Made by a program: the position numbers and the translations under genes
Source: Paraburkholderia largidicola
GTDB taxonomy: Bacteria > Pseudomonadota > Gammaproteobacteria > Burkholderiales > Burkholderiaceae
Direction of reading: 5' to 3'
DNA length: 64,000 bases
Assembly (NCBI RefSeq): GCF_013426895.1
Contig: NZ_AP023176.1
Location: 806,001 to 870,000, forward strand
Notes under the pieces: generated by a model
Database searches by the model: none
Seen by the model: the letters and a program-made list of their open reading frames with translations, nothing else
Told to the model about the DNA's origin: nothing
Shown here: positions 43,254 through 52,702 of the stretch, in pieces
Layout: each line of letters begins with the position of its first letter
Position numbering within the stretch: the stretch's first letter is position 1

Positions 43254-45815
43254 ATGAAAGTCATCGTTATCGGCCACGGCATGGTCGGCCACAAACTGCT
43301 CGAATGCCTCGCGGAACAAGCCACGGCGCGCCTCGACATCACCGTGCTGTGCGAAGAGCCGCGTCCCGCTTACGATCGCGTGCATCTGTCGGAGTTCTTC
43401 TCGGGCAAGTCCGCCGACGATCTGTCGCTGGTCGAACCCGGCTTCTTCGATCGCGACGACATGGTGCTGCGCCTGAACGCGAAGGCCGTGTCGATCGATC
43501 GCGACGCGCACACGGTGACGACCTCGACGGGCGAAACGCTTTCCTACGACAAGCTCGTGATCGCCAGCGGCTCGTACGCATTCGTGCCGCCCGTGCCGGG
43601 CAAGGATCGCAAGGACTGCTTCGTCTATCGCACGATCGAAGACCTCGAAGCGATGCAGGAATGCGGCGCGCGCTCGAAGACGGGCGTCGTGATCGGCGGC
43701 GGCCTGCTCGGTCTGGAGTGCGCGAAGGCGTTGCGCGACCTGGGCCTCGACACGCATGTCGTCGAATTTGCGCCGCGCCTGATGGCCGTGCAAGTGGACG
43801 ACGGCGGCGGCAAGATGTTGCGCGGCAAGATCGAAGAACTCGGCGTGACCGTGCATACGCAAAAGAACACGCTGGAAATCGTCGATGGCGAAGACGGCAC
43901 GCACCGCATGCAGTTCGCCGACGGCAGCCATCTCGACACCGACATGATCGTGTTCTCGGCAGGCATCCGTCCGCGCGACGAGATCGCGCGTGCCAGTGGC
44001 CTCGCGGTCGGCCCGCGCGGCGGCATCGTAATCGACAACCACTGCCGTACGAGCGATGCCGACATCTACGCAATCGGCGAATGCGCGCTGTGGAACGGCC
44101 AGATTTTCGGCCTCGTCGCGCCGGGCTATGAAATGGCGCGCGTGACGGCGAAGCAGTTGCTCGGCGAACCGGACGCCGCGTTCGCGGGCGCCGACATGAG
44201 CACGAAGCTCAAGCTGATGGGCGTCGATGTGGCGAGCCTCGGCGATGCACATGGCGCGACGGCGGGCAGCCGCACGTATCAGTTCAGCGACGAACGCAAG
44301 CAGGTCTACAAGAAGCTCGTCGTGTCCGACTGCGGCAAGTTTCTGCTCGGCGGCGTGATGGTCGGCGACGCGAGCGAATACGGCACGCTGTTGCAGATGA
44401 TGCTGAACCGCATCCAGTTGCCGGAATCGCCGGAATTCCTGATCCTGCCGCAAGCGGACGGCAACGCGAAGCCCGCGCTCGGCGTCGATGCCTTGCCCGA
44501 AAGCGCGCAGATCTGTTCGTGCAACAACATCTCGAAGGGCGCGATCTGCGCGGCCGTTTGCGCGGGCGCGACGACCATCGGCGACCTGAAGAGCGCGACG
44601 AAGGCGGGCACGTCGTGCGGCGGCTGCGTGCCGCTCGTCACGCAGGTGATGAAGGCCGAGATGAAGAAGCAGGGTCTCGCCGTCAACAACCATCTGTGCG
44701 AACACTTTCCGTTTTCGCGCCAGGAGCTGTATCACATCGTGCGCGTCGAGCGTATCGAGACCTTCAGCGCGTTGCTGAACAAGCATGGCCACGGCCTTGG
44801 CTGCGATATCTGCAAGCCCGCTGTCGCCGGCATTCTCGCGTCGTGCTGGAACGAGTTCGTGCTGAAGAAAGAGCACGCCAGCCTGCAGGACACCAACGAC
44901 TACTACCTCGCGAACATCCAGCGCGACGGCACGTATTCCGTCGTGCCGCGCATGCCGGGCGGCGAAGTGACGCCGGACGGTTTGATTGCCGTCGGTCAGG
45001 TCGCGAAGAAGTACGGTCTCTATACGAAGGTCACGGGCGGGCAGCGCGTCGATCTGTTCGGTGCGCGCGTCGAGCAGTTGCCGTTGATCTGGGAAGAGCT
45101 GATCGCGGCGGGCTTCGAATCGGGCCACGCGTATGGCAAGTCGCTGCGCACGGTGAAATCGTGCGTGGGCTCGACGTGGTGCCGTTACGGCGTGGACGAT
45201 TCCGTCGGCCTCGCGATCGATATCGAGAACCGCTACAAGGGCCTGCGCTCGCCGCACAAGATCAAGTTCGCGGTGTCGGGCTGCACGCGCGAGTGCGCGG
45301 AAGCGCAAAGCAAGGACGTCGGCATCATCGCGACGGAAAAGGGCTGGAATCTCTACGTGTGCGGCAACGGCGGCATGAAGCCGCGCCATGCCGAACTGAT
45401 CGCGTCGGATCTGGACCGCGAAACGCTGGTCCGCTATATCGACCGCTTCCTGATGTTCTACGTGCGCACGGCCGACCGGCTGCAACGCACCAGCGTGTGG
45501 CGCGAGAACCTCGAAGGCGGCCTCGACTATCTGCGCGACGTCGTCATCCACGACAAGCTCGGTATCGCGGCGGAACTCGAAGCGGAAATGCAGCACGTGG
45601 TCAACACCTACGAATGCGAATGGAAGAAGGCCGTCACGGACCCCGAAACGCGCAAGCGCTTCCGTCACTTCGTCAACAGCGACAGCGCCGACGACAACGT
45701 CAGCTTCGTGCCGACGCGCGGCCAGATCCGGCCCGCCACGCCCGACGAGCGCCAGCGGCCCGTGCGCATTCCCGTCGTCGTCGAGCAGTCGACGGAGCCG
45801 GCAGAAACGGTTTGA
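43254..45815 (+). CDS. nirB: assimilatory nitrite reductase [NAD(P)H] large subunit NirB
   Basis: An 853-residue nitrite reductase. FAD/NADH-binding domains come first (VIVIGHGMVGHK, VVIGGGLLGLECAKAL, IYAIGECALWNG), then a BFD-type [2Fe-2S] domain with CSCNNISKGAIC and TSCGGC near residues 420-465, then the ferredoxin-like half and the siroheme/4Fe-4S site in CVGSTWCRYG and SGCTRECAEAQ near 640-685. It reduces nitrite to ammonia in the cytosol with NirD. ATG 43254 is chosen (MKVIVIGHG); an in-frame ATG at 43224 adds ten residues. It starts 34 bp after the transporter stop, in one operon. Confidence 0.95.
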   Translation: MKVIVIGHGMVGHKLLECLAEQATARLDITVLCEEPRPAYDRVHLSEFFSGKSADDLSLVEPGFFDRDDMVLRLNAKAVSIDRDAHTVTTSTGETLSYDKLVIASGSYAFVPPVPGKDRKDCFVYRTIEDLEAMQECGARSKTGVVIGGGLLGLECAKALRDLGLDTHVVEFAPRLMAVQVDDGGGKMLRGKIEELGVTVHTQKNTLEIVDGEDGTHRMQFADGSHLDTDMIVFSAGIRPRDEIARASGLAVGPRGGIVIDNHCRTSDADIYAIGECALWNGQIFGLVAPGYEMARVTAKQLLGEPDAAFAGADMSTKLKLMGVDVASLGDAHGATAGSRTYQFSDERKQVYKKLVVSDCGKFLLGGVMVGDASEYGTLLQMMLNRIQLPESPEFLILPQADGNAKPALGVDALPESAQICSCNNISKGAICAAVCAGATTIGDLKSATKAGTSCGGCVPLVTQVMKAEMKKQGLAVNNHLCEHFPFSRQELYHIVRVERIETFSALLNKHGHGLGCDICKPAVAGILASCWNEFVLKKEHASLQDTNDYYLANIQRDGTYSVVPRMPGGEVTPDGLIAVGQVAKKYGLYTKVTGGQRVDLFGARVEQLPLIWEELIAAGFESGHAYGKSLRTVKSCVGSTWCRYGVDDSVGLAIDIENRYKGLRSPHKIKFAVSGCTRECAEAQSKDVGIIATEKGWNLYVCGNGGMKPRHAELIASDLDRETLVRYIDRFLMFYVRTADRLQRTSVWRENLEGGLDYLRDVVIHDKLGIAAELEAEMQHVVNTYECEWKKAVTDPETRKRFRHFVNSDSADDNVSFVPTRGQIRPATPDERQRPVRIPVVVEQSTEPAETV

Positions 45816-45861
45816 CCCAGAGCACCTACGTCACTCATTCACCGATAGAACGGAGATCGAC

Positions 45862-46209
45862 ATGAACAACGACCGTCTGCCGACCACCTGGACGTCCATC
45901 TGCGCGCTCGACGATATCGTGCCGAACACGGGCGTCTGCGCGCTCGTCAACGGCGAGCAGGTCGCCGTGTTCCGCGTCGAAGGCGAGCGCGGCGGCGTGT
46001 ACGCCATCGACAACTTCGACCCTGCCTCGCAGGCGGCCGTGCTGTCGCGCGGACTGATCGGCAGTGTCGGCGAGCGCATCGTCGTCGCTTCGCCGATCTA
46101 CAAGCATCACTTCGATCTGCGCACGGGCGAATGCCTCGAAGCGCCCGACAAGTCCGTCAGCGCGTTCGCGGCGCGCGTCGAAGATGGGCACGTGTGGGTA
46201 TCGGCGTAA
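45862..46209 (+). CDS. nirD: nitrite reductase small subunit NirD
   Basis: A 115-residue Rieske-fold-like subunit of NADH-nitrite reductase. WTSICALDDIVPNTGVCALVNGEQVAVFRV and SPIYKHHFDLRTGECLEAPDKSV follow NirD; the Rieske Fe-S cysteines and histidines are not conserved, as usual for NirD. It is required for NirB activity. ACGGAGA lies six bases before ATG 45862, 46 bp after nirB. Confidence 0.93.
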   Translation: MNNDRLPTTWTSICALDDIVPNTGVCALVNGEQVAVFRVEGERGGVYAIDNFDPASQAAVLSRGLIGSVGERIVVASPIYKHHFDLRTGECLEAPDKSVSAFAARVEDGHVWVSA

Positions 46210-46230
46210 TCTACGGAACGGAATCTGGCA

Positions 46231-49200
46231 ATGACGTGCGAGAACATCAAGACGGTGTGTCCTTACTGCGGCGTCGGTTGCGGCATGGTGCTGCACGTCG
46301 AGGAAGGGCAGGTCGTCAAGATTTCCGGCGACAAGGATCATCCGACCAACTACGGTCGTCTGTGCACGAAAGGTCAGTCGGCACATGTCGCGCTGCGCAA
46401 GTCGGGCCGCCTCGAAAGCGCGTTCGAGCGGCGCACCCGCGACGCCGATCCGATTCCCGTTTCCGCCGATCTCGCGATTCCCGACACCGCCCGCCGTCTG
46501 CGCGCGATTCTCGATGAACACGGTCCCGATGCGCTGTCGTTCTACGTGTCGGGACAGATGTCGATCGAGGCGCAATATCTCGTCAACAAGCTCGCGAAGG
46601 GCTTTATCGGCACCAACAACATCGAGTCGAACTCGCGGCTGTGCATGGCGAGCGCGGGCAGTGGCTACAAGCTGTCGCTGGGCGCGGACGGGCCGCCGGG
46701 CTCGTATCAGGATTTCGACAAGGCGAATCTGTTCTTCGTGATCGGCGCGAATATGGCCGACTGCCACCCGATCCTCTTTCTGCGCATGATGGATCGCGTG
46801 AAGGCAGGCGCGAAGCTGATCGTCGTCGATCCGCGCCGTAACACGACGGCGGAGAAAGCCAATCTGTTCATGCAGATCAAGCCGGGCACCGATCTCGCGC
46901 TGCTCAACGGCCTGCTGCATCTGCTGCACAAGAATGGCCGTACCGACGCGCGCTTCATCGGCGAGTTCACGGAAGGCTGGGACACGATGCCCGCGTTCCT
47001 CGACGACTACACGCCGGAGAAAGTCGCCGCGCTCACGGGCATTCCCGAAGCCGACATCCGCCAGGCCGCGCAATGGATCGGCGAGGCGCCCGAGTGGATC
47101 AGTTGCTGGACGATGGGCCTGAACCAGAGCACGCACGGCACCTGGAACACCAACGCGATCTGCAATCTGCATCTGGCGACGGGCAAGATCTGCCGCCCCG
47201 GCAGCGGTCCGTTCTCGCTGACGGGTCAGCCGAATGCGATGGGCGGCCGTGAGATGGGCTATATGGGTCCGGGCCTGCCGGGCCAGCGCTCGGTGCTGGT
47301 CGAGGAAGACCGCGCGTTTATCGAAGACTTGTGGCAAGTGCCGCACGGCACGCTCAAGACGACGCTCGGCGGCGGCACCGTCGACATGTTCTCGCGCATG
47401 GCGGCAGGCGACATCAAGGCATGCTGGATCATCTGCACGAACCCGGTGGCGAGCGTCGCGAACCGGCAGAACGTGATCGCCGGATTACAGGCCGCTGAAC
47501 TCGTGATCGCGCAGGACGCGTTCCTCGACACGGAAACCAACCGCTACGCCGACGTCCTGCTGCCCGGCGCGCTGTGGGCCGAGGCGGAAGGCGTGATGAT
47601 CAACTCCGAGCGCAACATGACGCTGATGCAGAAGGCCATCGATCCGCCCGGCGCCGCGCTCGCCGACTGGCAGATCATTGCGCGCGTCGCGTGCGAGATG
47701 GGCTTTGCGGATGCGTTCACGTATGCATCGGCGTCTGAGGTGTTCGATGAAATCGCGCGCGTGTCGAATCCGAAGACGGGCTATGACCTGCGCGGCGCTA
47801 GCTACGCGCGGCTGCGCGAAACGTCGCTGCAATGGCCGTGCGCGCCCGGTGCCGCATCGGACCGCAACCCGCTGCGGTATCTCAACGACGGCGTGAGCCA
47901 GACGCTGAAAGTGCTGCCCGACGGCACGCGCCCCGCACTGGTGTTTCCGACCGCGAGCGGCAAGGCGATGTTCTTCGCGCGTCCGCATGTCGATCCCGCC
48001 GAGATGCCTGGCGCGGAATTCCCTGTCGTCCTGAACACGGGCCGCCTGCAACACCAATGGCACACGATGACGAAGACGGGCAAGGTGCCGATGCTCAACC
48101 GGCTGAACCCTGCGCCCTTCGTCGAACTGCATCCGGAAGACGCGGCTTCGCTCGGTGTGCGCGACAAGGACCGCGTCGAAGTGCGTTCGAAGCGCGGACG
48201 CGCCGTGCTGCCCGCCGTCGTCACCGAGCGCGTGCGCCCCGGCAACTGCTTCGCGCCGATGCACTGGAACGACGTGTATGGCGACGACCTGTGCATCAAC
48301 GCCGTGACGAGCGATGCAATCGACGCGATCTCGCAGCAACCCGAGCTGAAGTTCTGCGCGGTGGCTTTGTCGCGTGTCGAAGCCGAACCCGACGTGGTCG
48401 AAGCGTTGCCACGCGATACTGAAGAAGCACCGGCTGCCGCGCAGGAAACGCCTGTCGCGATGGCCCGTCAGCAACAGGAACTGGATATGGCCCGTATCGA
48501 CGCTCTCGCCGCCATGCTCGGCATCACCGACACACCCGCTCCGACGCTGGACGATGCCGCGCGGCACTACATGGCGGGCTTCGTCAGCGGCTTGCGTTCG
48601 TCGCAAGGCGACGCGCATGGCGTGCCCGCGTTGCCTGCGAATGCACCGCTGTCCGCGAATGCGCGGCTCTGGCTCGACGGCGTGCTCGCGGGTCTTTTCA
48701 GCCGTGTACCGGAATCCGCCCCGGCGCTGACGTCCGTGGCGCAACCCGAAGCGGTCGGCGGGCCTGCCGTGCGCATCGCGCACGCGCGGCCCAAGGTCGC
48801 GCTGCTGTGGGCGTCGCAGACGGGCAACATCGAATCGTTGACCGAGCAATACGCAACGCAACTGATGGAGTCCGGCTTCGAGATCCGCATGTCGTGCATG
48901 GCGGACATGCCCGTCGCCGCGCTCGCGCAGAGCAAGTACGTGCTGCTGATGACGAGCACGTTCGGCGACGGCGACGCGCCCGACAATGGCCAGAGCTTCT
49001 GGAACGCATTGCAGGCCGACAGCGCGCCGCGCCTCGCCGATCAGCAATATGCGGTGCTCGCGTTCGGCGACCCCAGCTATGACCAGTTCTGCGGCCACGG
49101 CCGCAAGCTCGACGCGCGCTTCGCCGAACTCGGCGCGAAGCGTTTGCATGCGCGCGTCGATTGCGACACGGATTTTCAGCCAGCCGCCGACAAGTGGCTC

Positions 49201-50394
49201 GAAGCCGTGATCGCGAAGATCAAGGCCGACGACGCGTTGCTCTATGAAGTGCCCGCGCAAGGCGTGATTCCCGCGGTGCTGCCGTCGAAGACGAGTCCCG
49301 CCCAGTCGCGGCTCGTCGAGAATCTGCGCCTGAATCGCAATGGCTCGAAGGACACGCGCTACTTCTCGCTGGCGATCGGCGATTCGAACCTCGAATACGA
49401 AGCGGGCGATGCGCTCGGCGTGTGGCCGAAAAACTGCCCCGAACTGGTCGACGAACTGATCGATCTGTCGGGCGTGAGGGCGGATGCGCCCGTGCATGTG
49501 GCGGGTGTCGGCGACATGCGGATCGCCGACGCCTTGGCGCGGCACTATGAAATCGCGCGGCCGAGCGCGGAAGCGCTGCAACTGATCGCATCGCGCAGCC
49601 GCAACGATGCACTCGCCAGGCTGCTCGCCGACGAACGCAAGGCCGACCTGAAACAATGGCTGTGGGGCCAGCAACTGGCCGACGTGCTCCACGAGTTTCC
49701 CGCCGATCTCTCCGCCAGCGAGTTGCTCGGCGTGCTCAAGCGCCTGCAGCCGCGGCTCTATTCGATCGCGTCGAGCCCGAAAGCGCATGCGGGCGAAGTG
49801 CATCTGACCGTCGCCGCCGTGCGCTACAACAACGGCAGGCGCAACCGCAAAGGCGTGTCGTCGACGTTTCTCGCCGACCGCGCACACGACGTCAGCGTGC
49901 CCGTCTTCGTGCAGAAGTCGGCACATTTCCGTCCGCCGCGCAGCGGCGACACGCCGATGATCATGGTCGGGCCCGGCACGGGTGTCGCGCCGTTTCGCGG
50001 CTTTCTGCACGAGCGCAGCGCGCGCGGCGCGACGGGGCGCAACTGGCTGTTCTTCGGCGAACAGCATGCGGCAACCGACTTCTACTATCGCGACGAACTC
50101 GAAAGCATGCAGCAAAGCGGGCTGCTGACGCGCCTCGATCTGGCGTTCTCGCGCGATCAGGCCGACAAGGTCTATGTGCAAGACCGGATGCGCGAGCAGG
50201 GCGCGCAATTGTGGGCATGGCTCGAAGAGGGCGCGCACTTCTACGTGTGCGGCGACGCGAGCCGGATGGCCAAGGACGTCGATGCCGCGCTGAAGGAAGT
50301 CGTCGCGCAGCACGGCGGCCTGAGCGCCGAGCGGGCGGAAGAATACGTCGGCGCAATGACGAAGGACCGCCGCTACGTGCGGGACGTCTACTGA
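46231..50394 (+). CDS. fused assimilatory nitrate reductase and CysJ-like flavoprotein reductase
   Basis: A 1387-residue fusion. The first roughly 740 residues are a Mo-bisMGD nitrate reductase: N-terminal 4Fe-4S cysteines in [10 protein letters not shown] and LCTKGQ, and [12 protein letters not shown], then a molydopterin-binding C-terminal part. After a low-complexity linker there is a flavodoxin domain ([16 protein letters not shown] near 855, [12 protein letters not shown]), a FAD domain ([14 protein letters not shown] near 1175) and a NADPH domain ([20 protein letters not shown] near 1245), ending in the CysJ-like RRYVRDVY. The single chain should move electrons from NADPH through FAD and FMN to molybdenum and reduce nitrate to nitrite, making separate electron donors unnecessary. 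ATG 46231 is 21 bp after nirD. No internal stop or frameshift is seen. Confidence 0.93.
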   Translation: MTCENIKTVCPYCGVGCGMVLHVEEGQVVKISGDKDHPTNYGRLCTKGQSAHVALRKSGRLESAFERRTRDADPIPVSADLAIPDTARRLRAILDEHGPDALSFYVSGQMSIEAQYLVNKLAKGFIGTNNIESNSRLCMASAGSGYKLSLGADGPPGSYQDFDKANLFFVIGANMADCHPILFLRMMDRVKAGAKLIVVDPRRNTTAEKANLFMQIKPGTDLALLNGLLHLLHKNGRTDARFIGEFTEGWDTMPAFLDDYTPEKVAALTGIPEADIRQAAQWIGEAPEWISCWTMGLNQSTHGTWNTNAICNLHLATGKICRPGSGPFSLTGQPNAMGGREMGYMGPGLPGQRSVLVEEDRAFIEDLWQVPHGTLKTTLGGGTVDMFSRMAAGDIKACWIICTNPVASVANRQNVIAGLQAAELVIAQDAFLDTETNRYADVLLPGALWAEAEGVMINSERNMTLMQKAIDPPGAALADWQIIARVACEMGFADAFTYASASEVFDEIARVSNPKTGYDLRGASYARLRETSLQWPCAPGAASDRNPLRYLNDGVSQTLKVLPDGTRPALVFPTASGKAMFFARPHVDPAEMPGAEFPVVLNTGRLQHQWHTMTKTGKVPMLNRLNPAPFVELHPEDAASLGVRDKDRVEVRSKRGRAVLPAVVTERVRPGNCFAPMHWNDVYGDDLCINAVTSDAIDAISQQPELKFCAVALSRVEAEPDVVEALPRDTEEAPAAAQETPVAMARQQQELDMARIDALAAMLGITDTPAPTLDDAARHYMAGFVSGLRSSQGDAHGVPALPANAPLSANARLWLDGVLAGLFSRVPESAPALTSVAQPEAVGGPAVRIAHARPKVALLWASQTGNIESLTEQYATQLMESGFEIRMSCMADMPVAALAQSKYVLLMTSTFGDGDAPDNGQSFWNALQADSAPRLADQQYAVLAFGDPSYDQFCGHGRKLDARFAELGAKRLHARVDCDTDFQPAADKWLEAVIAKIKADDALLYEVPAQGVIPAVLPSKTSPAQSRLVENLRLNRNGSKDTRYFSLAIGDSNLEYEAGDALGVWPKNCPELVDELIDLSGVRADAPVHVAGVGDMRIADALARHYEIARPSAEALQLIASRSRNDALARLLADERKADLKQWLWGQQLADVLHEFPADLSASELLGVLKRLQPRLYSIASSPKAHAGEVHLTVAAVRYNNGRRNRKGVSSTFLADRAHDVSVPVFVQKSAHFRPPRSGDTPMIMVGPGTGVAPFRGFLHERSARGATGRNWLFFGEQHAATDFYYRDELESMQQSGLLTRLDLAFSRDQADKVYVQDRMREQGAQLWAWLEEGAHFYVCGDASRMAKDVDAALKEVVAQHGGLSAERAEEYVGAMTKDRRYVRDVY

Positions 50395-50441
50395 AGCGCG
50401 CGGGCGGCTGCCCGCAACCTTTGTGTAATGTCAAGCATTTC

Positions 50442-50452
50442 CGATTAAATCG
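50442..50452. promoter_or_regulatory. OhrR operator upstream of ohrR
   Basis: CGATTAAATCG is a perfect 11-bp palindrome placed just upstream of a TATAAT -10 box (50462-50467). The same 11 bp recur within the 13-bp palindrome at 51069-51081. It should allow OhrR to repress its own gene. Confidence 0.72.
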
Positions 50453-50510
50453 CACACGATGTATAATGCGTTCCTGTAGAGACATCCGTCTCGTGCCAAC
50501 GAGGACGCAA

Positions 50511-50972
50511 ATGAAGACCACCGCCAAGGCAGAAGACACGAACCCGAAGCTCGCCGACTTCCTGTGCTTTGCCGTTTACTCGGCGAACCTGGCATTCGGC
50601 AAGGCTTACAAGCCGATTCTCGAAGAACTGGGGCTCACGTACACGCAATACATCACGGTGATTGCGCTGTGGGAAGAGGACCATCAGACCGTCAGCAGTC
50701 TCGGTGAAAAACTCTTTCTCGAATCGAACACGCTCACGCCGATCCTGAAGAAGCTCGAAGGAATGGGTTATCTGGAGCGCCAGCGCGATCCGGAAGACGA
50801 GCGCCAGGTGCGCGTCAGCCTGACCAAGGCTGGCCGGAAGCTGCGCGAGAAGGCGTTCGGCATGGATCTGGTGGAGGCCTGCGGCCTTGCGCCCGACGAG
50901 TTCTCGAAGATGCAGAAGTCCATCGTCACGCTGCGCAACAACCTGATCAAGGCAGTGAGCGAGCAGGACTGA
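50511..50972 (+). CDS. ohrR: organic hydroperoxide-sensing MarR family repressor OhrR
   Basis: A 153-residue MarR-type protein with the OhrR motif LADFLCFAVYSANLAFGKAYKP; the cysteine at about residue 18 is the peroxide-reactive one. The winged helix spans roughly 30-110 (LGEKLFLESNTLTPILKKLEGMGYLERQRDPEDERQ). Oxidation by organic peroxide releases it from DNA. ATG 50511 is preceded by GAGGA. It is followed by a terminator, a small exported protein gene and ohr, and it shares an operator with them. Confidence 0.93.
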   Translation: MKTTAKAEDTNPKLADFLCFAVYSANLAFGKAYKPILEELGLTYTQYITVIALWEEDHQTVSSLGEKLFLESNTLTPILKKLEGMGYLERQRDPEDERQVRVSLTKAGRKLREKAFGMDLVEACGLAPDEFSKMQKSIVTLRNNLIKAVSEQD

Positions 50973-51027
50973 GCCACAGTGCGGGCGCTTTCCGCGCCCG
51001 TCGACGCTCCGTACCAGGCGCGTCGTC

Positions 51028-51049
51028 AAGCCGGATTGCCGGCTTTTTT
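51028..51049 (+). terminator. rho-independent terminator after ohrR
   Basis: AAGCCGG (51028-51034), loop ATTG, CCGGCTT (51039-51045), then a T-run to 51049. It separates ohrR from the promoter of the next unit. Confidence 0.85.
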
Positions 51050-51068
51050 CTCGACAAATGCATCGCAC

Positions 51069-51081
51069 GCGATTAAATCGC
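51069..51081. promoter_or_regulatory. OhrR operator upstream of the ohr unit
   Basis: GCGATTAAATCGC is a perfect 13-bp palindrome identical in its core to the site before ohrR. It ends two bases before the -35 box of the promoter at 51084. Confidence 0.75.
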
Positions 51082-51083
51082 AC

Positions 51084-51111
51084 TTGACAGGAAAAATTTT
51101 GAGCCTAGAAT
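51084..51111 (+). promoter_or_regulatory. promoter of the small exported protein and ohr
   Basis: A consensus -35 TTGACA (51084-51089) and -10 TAGAAT (51106-51111), 16 bp apart, is flanked by OhrR-like palindromes on both sides. Confidence 0.75.
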
Positions 51112-51118
51112 GTGTCGT

Positions 51119-51135
51119 ACGCGATGTAATCGTGT
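51119..51135. promoter_or_regulatory. second OhrR-like half-conserved site
   Basis: ACGCGATGTAATCGTGT has CGAT and ATCG around a three-base centre and one mismatch in the outer arms. It lies at or just past the predicted transcription start. A repressor site is plausible. Confidence 0.5.
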
Positions 51136-51233
51136 GCGGTTAAAGAAGATGGTAGCGCCAGTCAGGCGCGATCCACGGAATATTCAACGTTATGGCGCCC
51201 CAGCGCGGGCGCCTCCACCTGGCGGAGTTCAAC

Positions 51234-51503
51234 ATGAGCAAGTTCTTCAAAGTCGCAGTCTGGTTTGCCCTTGGCGTCGCAGCGTCCACTTCGGCCTTCG
51301 CGAGCGGCTACGGCCCCGCGCCGCATTACAACCCGCTGCAAGGCGCCCCCGTGTCGCAGCAAGGCCCGAGCGCCATCGTCGCCGAAGCAGGCCGCAATGC
51401 AGCCGCCAATGACGATATGGGTGGCGTAGCGACCCAAACCGTCGAATCGGGTCGTCGCACCATCTCGGGCGAGTTCAACGTGTCCACCTTCAAGCATCAC
51501 TAA
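51234..51503 (+). CDS. small exported hypothetical protein between ohrR and ohr
   Basis: An 89-residue protein with a Sec signal peptide over residues 1-23 (MSKFFKVAVWFALGVAASTS, AFAS cleavage). The mature part is about 66 residues, Gly/Ala/Gln/Asn-rich, polar, without cysteine, and ends in two histidines. No known family is apparent. GGCGGAG lies nine bases before ATG 51234. The gene follows an OhrR-type promoter and ends 26 bp before ohr, so it should be induced by organic peroxides together with ohr. The product would be periplasmic or secreted; its role is unknown. Confidence 0.72.
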   Translation: MSKFFKVAVWFALGVAASTSAFASGYGPAPHYNPLQGAPVSQQGPSAIVAEAGRNAAANDDMGGVATQTVESGRRTISGEFNVSTFKHH

Positions 51504-51529
51504 GTCGCGGCCAGAGGAGAGAGCACATC

Positions 51530-51946
51530 ATGGCAAGAATCGACAACGTCCTGTACACGGGCAAGACGCACACCACGGGCGGTCGCGAAGGCGCTGCGCG
51601 CAGCCCGGACGGCCGTCTGGATATCCAGCTTTCGCCGCCGGGATCGAGCGGCAAGGGCACGAACCCCGAGCAACTGTTCGCAGCGGGCTGGTCGGCGTGT
51701 TTTATCGGCGCGATGGGACTCGCGGCGCGCGAACTGAAAATCGCGCTCCCCACCGACACGGCCGTGAACGCCGAAGTCGACCTCGGCACGGGTGAGGGCG
51801 GCTACTTCCTGCAGGCGCGTCTGAACGTGAGCCTGCCGGGCGTGAGCGCTGAAGTCGCGCAGAAGATCGTCGATGCGGCACACCAGACGTGCCCATATTC
51901 GAAGGCAACGCGCGGCAATATCGACGTCGAGATCGCGCTGGTTTGA
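51530..51946 (+). CDS. ohr: organic hydroperoxide reductase Ohr
   Basis: A 138-residue Ohr/OsmC-fold thiol peroxidase. Active-site cysteines are in GWSACFIGAM (about Cys60) and HQTCPYSKATRG (about Cys124), with the catalytic Arg in the N-terminal part. It reduces fatty-acid and other organic hydroperoxides using a lipoylated reductant. GAGGAGAG precedes ATG 51530. It is controlled by the OhrR-type promoter further upstream, with the small exported protein gene in between. A different OsmC-family gene occurs at 57727. Confidence 0.94.
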   Translation: MARIDNVLYTGKTHTTGGREGAARSPDGRLDIQLSPPGSSGKGTNPEQLFAAGWSACFIGAMGLAARELKIALPTDTAVNAEVDLGTGEGGYFLQARLNVSLPGVSAEVAQKIVDAAHQTCPYSKATRGNIDVEIALV

Positions 51947-52006
51947 CGTGCGCGCTGCAGTGGCCGGATCGCTGGCGTCCTTCAGACGATGGACGCGACG
52001 GACCGG

Positions 52007-52447
52007 CTATTGCGCGTTGCTGCCCGATTGCGGCGGCTGCGGGTTGTGGGCGGGATTCGTGTCGTACTTGAACACGCGTTCGATGCCCGACTCGGGGTCT
52101 AACGCCAACGACAGGAGCGCCGCTTCGAGCGCGTCAGCTGTCTCCTTCGAATAAACCTGCTCGCCCTCCACATACACAGTGAAGGAGCGCAGGTATTTCG
52201 CTTTCTTTTCAGGGTTCTCGATGGTCTGCCGCGTCCATTCATAGAGAGGGTACGCAGCCGTCCCTACCTCTTCGGCTTCCTTGACGTAGCCGGCGAACGC
52301 ATCGAACTGGCATGTCAGCACGGCGCGATGCTGGCTGAGCACGTCACGCAGCGGCGCATACGCCTGCGCAGCCGGGTCGGCGCGAAACGCACCAGCCCGT
52401 TCGTCCGAAACCGTGATCCTGACCTGGAACTGCCATGTGTCCTGCAT
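52007..52447 (-). CDS. hypothetical protein
   Basis: A 146-residue soluble, acidic protein with no family that I recognise. It has an N-terminal beta-rich part (WQFQVRITVSDERAGAFR), a helical middle, RSFTVYVEGEQVYSKETADA, and a disordered Pro/Gln/Asn C-terminal tail. ATG 52447 has GGGGAA directly upstream. It is divergent from the 2-hydroxycarboxylate transporter, and the region between holds that transporter's sigma-54 promoter and activator sites; convergent with ohr. Confidence 0.68.
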   Translation of the reverse strand: MQDTWQFQVRITVSDERAGAFRADPAAQAYAPLRDVLSQHRAVLTCQFDAFAGYVKEAEEVGTAAYPLYEWTRQTIENPEKKAKYLRSFTVYVEGEQVYSKETADALEAALLSLALDPESGIERVFKYDTNPAHNPQPPQSGSNAQ

Positions 52448-52486
52448 GGTTTTCCCCAATCGAGCGATGCCGCGATTCTAGCGAAT

Positions 52487-52502
52487 GGCTGAACTCTCAG
52501 CC
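52487..52502. promoter_or_regulatory. activator site 1 for the 2-hydroxycarboxylate transporter
   Basis: GGCTGAACTCTCAGCC, imperfect only in its centre, shares CTGA-NN-TCTCAG with the site 32 bp downstream (three helical turns). It lies about 115-130 bp before the -24/-12 promoter, the usual place for a sigma-54 activator. Confidence 0.6.
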
Positions 52503-52518
52503 TGCGCATTCGTGTCGA

Positions 52519-52534
52519 TTCTGAGGTCTCAGAA
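52519..52534. promoter_or_regulatory. activator site 2 for the 2-hydroxycarboxylate transporter
   Basis: TTCTGAGGTCTCAGAA, an almost perfect palindrome (7-bp arms), is the second of two tandem copies of CTGA-NN-TCTCAG. It ends about 80 bp before the sigma-54 promoter. The DctD-like regulator encoded at 56070 is the likely binder. Confidence 0.65.
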
Positions 52535-52615
52535 CGGGTTCGTCAGCGGTCGCTCGTTGGTCCAAAAAAGGCTATAAAAATCAACGACATGGAAATTCAA
52601 TCCTCGACGAAAAAC

Positions 52616-52631
52616 TGGCATGGGCCTTGCG
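52616..52631 (+). promoter_or_regulatory. sigma-54 promoter of the 2-hydroxycarboxylate transporter
   Basis: TGGCATG-GGCC-TTGCG matches the -24/-12 consensus with the right ten-base interval between GG and GC. It is about 70 bp before the gene start, with activator palindromes upstream. Confidence 0.75.
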
Positions 52632-52702
52632 CTATAAGCGCCCACTGGCCACGGCCATAGACAAGCGATGCCACCCGCGCATCCAGATCAAGGAGACATG
52701 CT

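Noticed and set aside
43221..45668. Long minus-strand open frame opposite nirB
   Set aside because: Composition is Arg/Ala/His-rich with no domain; nirB on the plus strand is certain.
47485..50313. Long minus-strand open frame opposite the nitrate reductase fusion
   Set aside because: Shadow of a high-GC gene; no start context.
50400..50415. GCGGGC...GCCCGC hairpin after the nitrate reductase fusion
   Set aside because: Six-pair stem with no T-run; too weak to call a terminator.
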